From Sepiola atlantica (lineage: Eukaryota > Mollusca > Cephalopoda > Sepiida > Sepiolidae): a stretch of DNA of 64,000 nt. Below, one piece after another: positions 35,256-47,200 of this stretch. How positions within the stretch are numbered: position 1 is the first letter of the stretch; every line of letters starts with the position of its first letter. Where the stretch lies: NCBI GenBank assembly GCA_963556195.1, contig OY744521.1, positions 128,625,788 to 128,689,787 on the forward strand, in the 5' to 3' direction. The notes beneath the pieces were generated by a model that saw only the letters and a list, made by a program, of their open reading frames with translations, searched no databases and had not been told where the DNA came from. A program made the position numbers and the translations under genes.

Positions 35256-38200
35256 CATATAAAAGGAAAGATAATAAACAAATTTTATTTTTAAATTAAT
35301 CTTATCTTGATAAGTAAATGCTTAAGATTGAGCAGTAATATAAGAAAAAATGATGAAAATAAAAATTGGATAAAGTGCAATGTCTATTAATCATCAAATA
35401 GTTCCAACCAGGAATATACAGATAAACTTTTAATCTTTTCCTTAGGCCATGGATTTTCAAAACTATACATTAATCATCAGAGGAATAAAATTGATGAAAC
35501 AGCAAAATCATATTACTGTTAAGCACATTGAACTATTTGATGATTAATAAACATTGTACTTTATCCAATTTTGTTTTCCATCATTCATTTTCCTATATAT
35601 ATATATATATGAATATAAAAATACTTTAAAAAAAAATTATATATATTAGCTCTTCTAAGGAGTGAGCACTCTGATGAGAAAGATAAGGTTTCTGTCAAGA
35701 AAATATGCAACATTCTTTTCCTTGACCCCCTCAATTTCTCAACTCCTGCCTTCTTACTCAGTCTATTTATCGTCTGACCAGTATAAGCGCTAACATGTGA
35801 TTTATCTCTGCCAATCATGACAAAACGTGAGAGAAAGACGATAATACTTACCACTTTTCTGCAAGGCTTCTAGGCTGATTTCTGCTTCACCACAGATTCT
35901 CTTCTCTAATTCTTGCCAAGTGATTAATCGTAACACGTCCTCGGGTATCACGCGAAGTAAACCTTTACGAATGGTCGCAATCTTTAAAAAAAAAAATTTT
36001 TTTTTTAAGTTTATTCGTTTTAAACAAAATTTAGTTATAGCCTAAGAATATTACAAAATTTAATGGCTTTTTGGATTAAAGTTCATTTGTTTTGTTTTAA
36101 TCTGAATGCTTCAGTAAAATTGACTCTCTGCATATTTGTTTATCAGAGATCTTGGGTTAGATGTCAAACAGTTGAGGTATCAGGGTCAGTTGGCAGGGAA
36201 AGGCCAAGGAAAACATGGGAGGAAATGATAAGAATGGATTTGAAAGAATGAGGGATAAATAAAGACTTGGTCAGAGATAGGTTAGTTTGGAAGTCAATTT
36301 CTTAAAACCTTTCAACATATGCCAGCACGTAATGCACATTAAACCGATGATGATTTGTTTATCTGCTTTACTGAAAATATTTTTGGGTTAATATCAAAAC
36401 ACAAAATATATTGGAAAACAATTCATTGTATACAATTAATTGAACACAAGTTGCTATTTTATTCATAGCTGGGGGGGGGGTAATTTCTTTCCTGACAGTA
36501 TTTGTGCATAAATAACAATAGATATAACCCAATAAGATTTGAACTCAGCATAGCCGACTCGATAATTTTGTTTCAGGAAAAGACGCAGAAATCAGACATA
36601 GGGTTCTGAACAAGTTAGAAAGTGAACAAAATTTAACATTACAGAAATTAGCTGAAGACTGCCAGAGATTTGTAAGTGTTAAACAAGATTCTAAAGACAT
36701 TGAAAAGTTGGGCATTGCGCACATAAGAAAGGTACATCAGAAATCACAATTCAACTCCCTTTCAAAAACAACTCAAAACAAAAAGAGGGATTATTTTCAC
36801 GCTTCTACAAAAAACAAGCCAGCTCAATAAAAAAAAGGATAAATTACCGCCTAACCCCTATTTCTGTTGTGGAGTTCTTCATTGGGTAATGGATTGTCCA
36901 TACCATTTTAAAACCTGTCTAGCTTGTAATAAAGTCAGACACAAGAGTTCACATTGCAGAACGAATAGAAGAAATAAAACTTGGGTTAAATTCACAAAAA
37001 CGAACGAATATAGTGACAGAATTATAAGAAAATATGTACAAGTAAAAATGCTGAATAAAAATATAAAATTACAATTGGATTCTCATTCAGACGTTTAGAT
37101 TATCAACATACATACATGGAGAAGGTTGGATAAACCGACCATGCTAAGAAGCAACAAAATAGCCAGAACTGTGACTGGTGAAAAAATAAAATTTGAGGGT
37201 GAAATTATTACTGACATTACTTTAAACTGAACTACCAAAAGAGTAAAAATATTTGTATTAAAAATACCAGCAATTTATTTTGCACAGACTTGATGCAGCA
37301 TTTCAACCGACACTTTTGGCCAGAAAATAAAAAATCTGATGACAGAGTTAGAAAAATGAAAGAACAAATTTCTGTCAACCATTAAAAATCGTATAAATGG
37401 ACTCAAAATAAATTGTCGGCAGAAATTAAAGCATATAAGGACACAAAATTCACGCTGAAAATAGCTAGCACCAAACTGAAAGAAACCAAATCTTTTGGAT
37501 AACCCGTTGAAGGTTAAAGAGAGTGAACTCATGGTTCCAGAACTGGAATCACTAAAATTGCAACTCAAAGATGTCTTAGAAAGATAAAGTGACTTGCTGG
37601 AAGATGAATGTCGAAGCAAAGAAGACATTTTTTCTAAGGTTAAAGATGTGCTCCAAAATCAGAAGTCTAGAATTAAAAAACTGGAGGATATCAAATCTTA
37701 TTTTGATAGAGGCATACAATTCTCTCATAAGATACACCTAAATCAAATTAGGGAACGACTATCTGAAGACACCGACAGCACTCTGCAGGAAAATGTTATG
37801 GTTATACAAAACTTTCGACATACAGCTACTCCAAGCAGCCTCAGAATAGCGAAAATCCAAAACAGGAAACAATACTATGACTCCTGAAGAGGTAAGGCTT
37901 GAGAGGAGGTGTTATATCTTACCTATATAGACTACTTGAACTCTTCCACTCACCATAAATACTGGGAGCATCTGCTTCTCAGTGTTTGACACACACCAGT
38001 CTATACAGACAGTCAAGACTGACGTACAACCACTCTTGTTCTCTGTTGTATTATACTTTTTTCAATATACTTTTTTCCTCTAAATTCAGAGCTCGTGTTT
38101 TCCTTCTGGACCCTTTACAGGCCCATAACAAGTTTAAAACATATTTAAATGAAAAATATATTTTTATTTTATCTTTACGCAAATCTATTGAATTGGTTTC

Positions 38201-41200
38201 CGACAACAATTTGCAGGTTGTTGAATGGGAATACGATTGTGTTATGAGAGATCAAATCTGTGAAGCAACACATTTGTAAATAATCAATTACAAAATAGAG
38301 GGTGGATGAGAAGAAGAGAAGATTCATTGATTGACTGATTGTTTTACAGCATATCAACCCTTTTTGGGTTATTTAATACTACCTCCATTAATTACCTCTA
38401 CCACAGAAGTTATGTTTTCAGTCAAGTTTGTTACTCTGTTTGTTTGTGTACAGTCTAGCATCCACATTGCTTGACCAATCATCACCATGATCTAACTTAG
38501 AACTGATTCAATTTTGGGATATCATGGTTGAGGTGACAGAAAAGATGAAAGTCACACTTTTTGCCATAATTTTGATTCTGTTCATTGTAGACTCACTACT
38601 TGGCCCATATTGTAGCCAATGAAGTCCTGCATCTCATATGACCGTAACCTATGACCTTGAAAAGTTTGGTCAATATCAAAATTTTGACAGAATTTCAACT
38701 TTTTATTTTTCCAAATTTTATGTATGGATCTGATGCTCTTTGTCAGCCTGATCAAAAAAATAGTCTTTGAGTAATCAAGATTTCCATGGCATAACTTCAA
38801 GAATACTTCATATAATATGGAGAAGTAATGCCCAGATAAAACTTTGGCCCATACTTATTACGTTGTCAGACAAAGGTATGTAGTCTTATGATTGACTTAT
38901 GTTCTTTGGATAAAAGATTTTTATGCTTGAGGATTTTAATATTTTCAAATATTTAATAGATTCTATTCTGTATAAGAATTATTTATAGATTAATTTGTTT
39001 CAAATGTGTATATTTTGTAAATAAAAAGTCTGCAATTGATAAATTCTATTTAATCCATAGAGAGTTTTGTTTGGTTTATTGGGCTTATTAGATTTTTTAC
39101 TATAAGCTCACTGTCTTCAAAAAGGAGACGATAAGTTCCAATCTGATGTCATCAAATAATTCCTTCCAGAAGTGAAGAAAGAGAGGAGGGTGGGGGAAGA
39201 AGAGGAAAAGAAGTGTGGGAGTATGATGGGAAGAGGAAGATAAGGAAATACAGGAAAAAGGAGAAAAGGAGAAATTTTAAACTATTCATAAAAGCATAAA
39301 AAAATGTCACCAAAATGTGAAGAGTGACTTCAAGTGTGATTTTAAAACATTAACCGATAGAATAGCTTTTTGAAACCAATACATCCCACCCCACTTTCTC
39401 CTAAATATCTTCAGCCTGACTCCCCCCCAAATATCTTCAGCCTGACTCCCCCTCCCCCAAATATCTTCAGCCTGACTCCCCCTCCCCCAAATATCTTCAG
39501 CCTGACTCCCCCCACCAAATATCTTCAGCCTGACTCCCCCTCCCCCAAATATCTTCAGCCTGACTCCCCCTCTCCCAAATATCTTCAGCCTGACTCCCCC
39601 TCTCCCAAATATCTTCAGCCTGACTCCCCTCACCAAATATCTTCAGCCTGACTCCCCTTCCCCCAAATATCTTCAGCCTGGCTCCCCTTCCCCCAAATAT
39701 CTTCAGCCTGACTCCCCCCCCCCAAATATCTTCAGCCTGACTCCCCCCCCCCAAATATCTTCAGCCTGACTCCACCCCCAAATATCTTCAGCCTGACTCC
39801 ACCCCCAAATATCTTCAGCCTGACTCCACCCCCAAATATCTTCAGCCTGACTCCCCCCCCCAAATATCTTCAGCCTGACTACTCCCCCCAAATATCTTCA
39901 GTCTGACTACCCCCACCAAATATCTTCAGCCTGACTCCCCCAAACTAACCATGAAGAACAAATAAATAAATAATGATTAAACAAAGAAGCAAACGTGTTG
40001 AAAGGTTTTTACTTGTTCCCAACTTTCATTCATCCGAATTTTCTGAACTTCAGCGCAGTATACTTCTCGTTCATCGTAGCGAAGACGTCGTAGATTACCA
40101 TCGCTATCAAACCGGAGATTCACTTCAGTACCACTACTCAACGTTGTACTCCAAAAACGATTCTCCTGGGGGAATTTCTCTTCGTCCAAATTGAGTAGCG
40201 TTTCCAAAAGTTGTACCTATGAACATTCCAGAAAAAAGTCACATGTTATTGCGTACAGAAAATTAAAAGAAAAAAAATGTTTTCAGATTTGTTTACAAAA
40301 ACATTTTATTTTTTCTATCCATTCAAATTAAAAAAATGAATTTAAATGAGAAAAATAAATCAATGACTTGATTTGTAAGAAAAAAATAAAATTAAAGTGA
40401 CACAGGAAGAAGAGCGGAGGGTCATCAAAGTGTTTGGTCTTAAAAAGAGATACTCACCTCTGCTGCATCAACTGTCGTAAAATCTTGATACCAACTGATA
40501 TTTTCGCCAGACAATTGTTTCCAGACAAAAGGAGACAGGGACAAAACCTAAAGCGATAACAAAAACACGTGATAAATTTTAACCAATAAATCATTCAATG
40601 TGTTCAACCATCGTCGACAGAGATTAAACATGGACATGGTTACCTTAAAAAAAGATACAAAAAGGAAATGCAGTGAGAGATCATTGTTTGATATTACTTG
40701 GTATCGAATATATCATAAGACCAACGTATCATTTCTCATTTTCAAATTTACTCAGTTGAATTTCAAAAGTGTAGAGATTTAGTGTTAATGTCTGATTTGC
40801 ATTAGTTTTCAAGAAGTAGTTAATAAAATTTGGATTACTTGGATTATTCAAACTGCTGTTCTCATCTTGGATGTTATTCTTACAATGTTTCGGACAATGA
40901 AACCTCTGACATTCTTCAAGTGCATCTTGTCAAACTCGGGAGTTTATAAGGAATTTCAAACTGAATCCTTTATTTAATCCACAGGGTAGATTGTTCTTGT
41001 TCCATCAGCCATGACCGAGTAGAATACTAAAGTAATTTTGTCTTTTTGTTTAAGTGACAGTCTTCTGGAGATTGAAGGTTCAATCCTTACGAAAGTTGAC
41101 CATAAGAATGAAATAAAAATTACTTAAAAATTCTACCTGGGCATGACTGACAAAACGAGAAAAATCTACCCTCATGGATTAAATAAAAAGTTCAGTTTGA

Positions 41201-44200
41201 AATTCCGTATAGATTCCTTAGTTTGACAAGACACACCTGAAGAAAGTTGGAGGTTACATCGGCCAAAACGTTGTGAGAATAATATCCAATAAGAGAAGAG
41301 TCATCCAAATAATCAATCATCATGGAGTTCATACATTAGATCCATTGCTCTTTCTGCTTCTCATAAAGTCGGTTCTCTCTATCGCTCCAAACACTTTCTC
41401 ACGCCTGAGACTATTCTCTATCTCTACAAATCCACAATCAGACCATGTATGGAGTACTGCTGTTATATTTGGGCTGGTGAATCTTTGTCCCATTTGAGGG
41501 TTCTTGATAACGTGCAGAAACGTATCTGTAATTTGATTGGTCCTACACTTTCTTCTTCTCTACACCCTATATATATATAAATACTATTATGGCAGAATTA
41601 TGTGATCTATTCCCCGCTTCTTTTGTTCCACCTCGTTTGACTCGTTGGTCTAGTGGTCTCCATCAATTCGCTGTTTTGATACCTCATTGTAATACAGCTT
41701 CCTATTCCAGTAGCTTCTTTCCAAGAACCGCAGGCTTGTGGAACTCTCTTCCTGATGACTGTTTTCCTTCTACCTATAATCTTCATTTTTTCAAGACTAA
41801 AAGTCAATCGGCATCTCCTGTCTTTGCAATAATCATATTTGTTCTTGTTAGCTCCTTATATCAAGTTGCTTCATGCCTTGTCTAGAGCGATTTCCATAAA
41901 AAAAAAATTAAAAAAATATATGCAAATTAGTTTGAAAAAACAATGTATTGACACACCAGAACTGTCGCTTTGTTCAACTGATCATAAACTGACGAATGTA
42001 ATAACTTGATATTTTGGCTAGGAGCATAGTGTAGTATGTTCTCTGATCTTAGCTAAAAAGTTGTGCTTTTTGTGCTGATTTCCCATCCTCCTCTCTTATG
42101 GGGTGGGGAATAAAGTAACGCCTCTCTCTTTTTTTAGTAATTTTTATTCACTTTGTTCTATTTTTCTGTCTCCCTTCGGGTTGAGACTTAACCTGCCTTT
42201 TCTAAGCCTTCGATGGGCTAAGGAGGGGGTGCCAAACTTTTTCTCTTCCTACTAATGCTCTTCCCCACCCCCCCACCCCTCTTTTTAGTTTTGCTGCATT
42301 TTGTTTTTGCTAAAACTAGTTTTCAAAATACTCTGTTGCAACGCTAGCTGAAACTGTGATTTTTCGCTTTTATCCACCGACGGAGAAATGGAAGGATGAA
42401 GAGAAACAGAAGCCGCCACCACCACTGTGGATTACCAAGGCTTCCCCAGCTCGGTGATACCCTCAATGACAGAGACAAGACCGGCTCCCCAAGAGAGTGG
42501 CTTCACTACTAGGAACAGGAGCTATCCCAGTAAGGAAGCAGAAAATGCAGAAGGGGCGCAATGTGGTGATGCCCCCTGTGACAGAGTCTCTTGCGACGCC
42601 CCAGAAAAGTGTTTCTGCCACCAGCAACCAGAGCTCCTCCAGCAAGGGAGCAGAAAAGAAATAAGGAGTAGTATCACCCAATATGGTGATACCCTTCACA
42701 TCAGACCCCCTCCGGACTCCCCAGTAAAGGGGCTCTCCTTCCAAGAGCTAGGGAGAGACCACAACAATACAACAGGGAGAGTCCGCATGGGGGAAGAAAA
42801 AAAAAAACAGGACATGGTACAGTTCCAGAAGGAATTTAACATCCCGGTATCCTACATCTGCCAGAGGAGTTACATCACGTGGGAGATCTTGCTTTGCACA
42901 AAAGAGGAGACAAAACGACTATCCTTAAAAGAGATGAGAAGAAAGAGAGTCAAACTTCAACCTGAATACAAAGGCAGGACCAGAACCTGGTCGTGGCTGA
43001 TATTGCCATAAAAGATTTTGAGTTTCAGGTAGTCGCGGTTCATGCACCCAATACTGTTCAAGAGAGGGTTACCTTTTTGGGGTTTAGACGTGTTCGTCAC
43101 AAGTCCAAAGCGCCTAGTTTTAATGGGAGATTAGAATTTTTTTTTATGGAAATCGCTACAGACAAGGCATGAAGCCACTTGATGTAAGGAGCTAAAAAAT
43201 ACTACTTCAAGGTCAAAAACTATCTAACGATAAGTGTTAGATGGATAGATTCCAACCTAGAAAACAGCAATTCTTTCTCCTTTGTCAGAAACATCGCTCA
43301 TGAAACATGAGGACTAAAAGACAAAATAAGGGAAGCAAGAGTTACGAGGATGCTGAAAGTAAACTCAAGGTTCACTTTCTACTCTCCTTAATGCCATCCT
43401 TGATCCCAAGGTCAGGGGAACTAGAGGGTCAGAGAAGTATGAGAGCAGTCTGTTTAACCTGATGGGTAGATCAACAGGTTTTGTGCTGATTCCCGCGGGG
43501 TGGGAGATGTGGATATGGACAAATAATGTGCCTTCCTACCCGAATACTTATTCGGATAGGATGCTAGTTAGAAAAGGCGACATAGATATTATATCGTGTC
43601 CTAAGCTTCACTGGTTAGGCCAATCAGACCATAAATTGGTTATGGCCTGTTTGAACTTAAGAAATAAGCGTAAACTAGCCCAGAAACTGGGAGTTAAATA
43701 CCTCCTTGCTGGAAATACGAGACTTCCACGAAAAGCTAGACACCCTTATTAAGCGGAAATTAGTGGGAGTGGTTACTTTTAAAAAAATTTTTTTTTAACT
43801 TAAATCACTCCAAAACAGACATATTGCCACTGAGGTGTAACGGGGTACTGTGAATAAAGAGTCAGATTTATAGGGGATATCCTAAGTGAAAAGTTTTGCA
43901 GTGAGATGTTTGTTCACATTACATTTAAATTTCTGCATGTCGGTACGGTCAGGCAAACAGAGAGCAGGGAGGGAATTCCAAAGGCTAGCAGTTCAAGGAA
44001 AGAAGCTATTAGAGTAGAAAGCCCTCCGGTATCTGGGGACCTCCACAATGAATGATGGGATTTAGCTGATTGTCAGGTTGGTCAGGTGTATTTACGTTGA
44101 GGAAGGACCAGAGCAATAAGTTCATCAGAGCACATTCCATTGAAGTACTTGTAAAACAAGCAGAGGGATGCAACATTGTGGCATGGCACAGGGGCTGGAG

Positions 44201-47200
44201 TTAGGTGGACAATGTAGGACCTATTAGATTAGAGACTCTTTTTTGGACCCTGTTTAAGAGGAAGAGACTAGTGGTTCGTACACCAGCCCAGATGTGAGAA
44301 CAATACTCCATGCATGGCAGATGGTGGCCTTGTAGAGATATAGGATACTGGCAGGTGTGAGAAGTTTTCTAGCATGGTAGAGAGAGCCCACTTTCCTTGC
44401 AGCAGCCTTGGCAATATCTTCTGTATATTTGTTTGAATTCATATTACCTGTGAATGTTAGACCGAGGACTTTGAATGTTAGACTCTCGAGTAGGGTGTTA
44501 TTAGCCATGGCAATTAATGGGTGAAAAGAGTTCTTGCAGTTGTTAAAGGAAAGGAGCTTTGTTTTAGTAGCATTAACTGTTACCATCCATTTATATATCC
44601 ATTCAACTACAGACTGGGAGTAAGTGGTGGGTTAGTCTGAAAACTACGATCAGAAGCATCTCTGTTAAATATGGTCAGCGTCTTGCACTAGGCGAAGAAG
44701 CACTTAGAAGAAAAACTAACCTAGGCGGTGGATACTGTAAATATAGAACTAGCTAAGCAGGACCTGCAAAGCAAGACTAGCAAGTGTTACGAGGGTAAAA
44801 TAGTTACAGTAAGACTAAGAAAAGTATCCAACGAAGCTGTGAACTATGACACAGATGAGCGTAAAGAAGTTTCCCGGTGTCGCTCAGATAGATACATTCG
44901 GAAAATCAAGCATCCGGATGAACATACCTTGGACTCGACTCTGGTGATTCGCAAGGGATTGCAGGAGCATTTTGAGGAGTGTTTCACCCAACTGCCCAAT
45001 CACTGTGTCCAAGGAGTTTGGCAACTATTTGGCTGACTCTCTCTGCCTTGACGTGGCTAGTGCAGCTGGTTGCGAAGGCAAGGTTACGGAGTACGAGGTT
45101 TTGGCTGCATTGAGGCAGGTTCGCTACAACAAATCGCCAGGACTTGATGGTCTGCCATACGAATTATCTTTAAAACTGTCACACAAGTTTGTACCACTTC
45201 TGATGGATGCATTTAAACATTGGTTTGATCAGGGCTCCATCCCAGATCAAGTCACCAAGGGAGTGATGACATTGCTGAAGAAGTGGAACAGGTATGGTGA
45301 GGAGGAACTAGATGATTACAGGTCCATAACTCTGATAAACACAGAGTTAAAGATTTTGGTTAAGGTCCTATTGAACCAGCAGCAGGGTGTTATCAGAGAG
45401 TTTTTATGTATCTCCCTCCCACGGTGGGAAGATTTGACACAAGGTCGGGAAAATGGGATTTGAAAAGCAAGCGCCCTAGAGAAAGAAAACTCTGGCCAAC
45501 CAAAAAATGTCTGGGTAGCCCTGTCGGTATTCCCCGGTAGGAGTACCTCAGGCGATTAGCAATAAACTAAACCCTTCTCAAAGGATGAGAAGGTAAAGCC
45601 TGGGAGGATGAACCTAGAACTGCATAAGACCATACGTCAGCCATACAGAGAACAAGCCACCTCAACAATGGCCTCGACTCTGCCGGTCTGATTTTTGTGT
45701 GAAGTAATCTTGTAGATCGAGCCCAAGCAGAACTATACTGTGAAAGGGAGATCCATTCAGAACAACTTGCATCTAATTCATACAATCCAAGAGGGGAATA
45801 GAAAACGACAAAGTGACTGCGTTGATCAACTTTGATAAGTCCCAAACTGAGTCGACCATCGCTTCTTGTCATCTGTTTTAGAGGCCGCCAGTTTTAAACC
45901 GGACTTCTGCAAATGGATCTCCATTCTGTATCACTCGCTAATGGCAGTGGTGCAGGTAAACAGAAAGCGTTCGAAGTCTTTCACTATCTCTCAGTCAGTG
46001 AGTCAGGGTTGTTCACCGTCACTCCTGCCTTACATCCTTATGTTGGAGCCGCTACTTCGCAAACTAAGAAACAGGATTGCTAGTGCGGTCCTATGCAGAA
46101 TCGCTTTGCTTGGAAGGACATGAGCCAGGGTTTTCACATTCGATGATAACATCAGTGTCTTAGTGTCGTGCTTCAGATATATCAAGGTGATGATACATTA
46201 CGAAATGATCACAGGAGCCAAAATCAACCACAGCAAGTAGATTGGCCTGCGGTTGGGTGCCTGGAGTGATAATGCTATGCTTCCATTTTTTTTCTGCTAG
46301 ACTGACGATCTGGTTTGAATCCTTGGAGATTGAGTCCAGAAGAGCAGACAACCATGAAACAAGCAAATGGCAGATTGAATTGGATTGCTACACAGACGAG
46401 ACCTGATGTCAGCAAGTTCCCTTCCTTTATGAGAAAAGGCAGAGTGGAATGCCCAAGATAGCCTTCTTTACATTCTTATTAGCCTAAGAAGGAGTCTTCA
46501 GTTTTGCATTCCTAATCTTGGCAATCTACATGAGCTTCGTATAGTGGGCTATAGTGATACATCTTTTGCCAATTTCGAAGATAGTGGCTCTCAAGGTGGC
46601 TACATTGTTTATTTGTGGGCAGCAACAACAAATACTTTCCACTCAACTGGCAATCAAGGAAAATTAGAAGAGTTGTGAAAAGCATATAAGCTGCAAAGAC
46701 TTTGGTAATGGTGGACCTCGCAAAGGCTTGTATGTTTTATAAGGTGGTACTTTGTGAAATCTTGACATTTTATCTAATATTCATGTGATTTGTAAGACAG
46801 ATAATTCAGGGGTTCATAGTGTCACTTATTCCAACACTCAGATTCTAGAATCAAGATGGCTATATTTAGAGATGGAGAACTGGATGAAATTGTTTGGGTT
46901 TCCCCAGGAGCATCAGGTTGCTGATGTTTTAACAAAAAGAGGTGTTCCTTCCTTGAAGATCTTAAGACAACTGGTTGGGCATTAGAGATCTCCTTAAAAA
47001 ATAAAAATGGAAGAAGAGTTGTTAATTGAGATGGCATAAACAGTAAATTGAGGTATCTGCAGATTGACTGTTTAGAGTCTAAAGCTCTGGCCAGCAGTCA
47101 ATTTGCATAGGTGGTAGTGTTCTTAATATAAAAACTGTACTTTTTGATTGAAGAGTGTCTTTTATGAAACAAGCTGATGGAGGAAGGACTGACAGCTCCT

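Larger units (their letters stand above)
42060..46300 (+). pseudogene. Tx1-like (L1 group) LINE, interrupted by two insertions
   Basis: A 5' leader is followed by an ORF1-like frame (42427-43011, with [15 protein letters not shown] and [20 protein letters not shown]). Then come endonuclease traces ([37 protein letters not shown]). The RT begins at about 44730 with [13 protein letters not shown] and [20 protein letters not shown]. It resumes at about 45707 with [57 protein letters not shown] and, in decay, [10 protein letters not shown] in place of YADD. Insertions: 43860-44650 (another LINE, minus) and about 45403-45706 (the 28.6/51.1-kb repeat). Inactive. Confidence 0.85.

Noticed and set aside
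39307..39891. ORFs of 62-109 codons over the minisatellite
   Set aside because: Repeat artefacts (QAEDIW, LKIFGGG and [10 protein letters not shown] periodic peptides in several frames).
39399..39945. CRISPR-like regular array
   Set aside because: Spacing is fixed by C-run length, there are no unique spacers, and the context is an intron of a eukaryotic gene.
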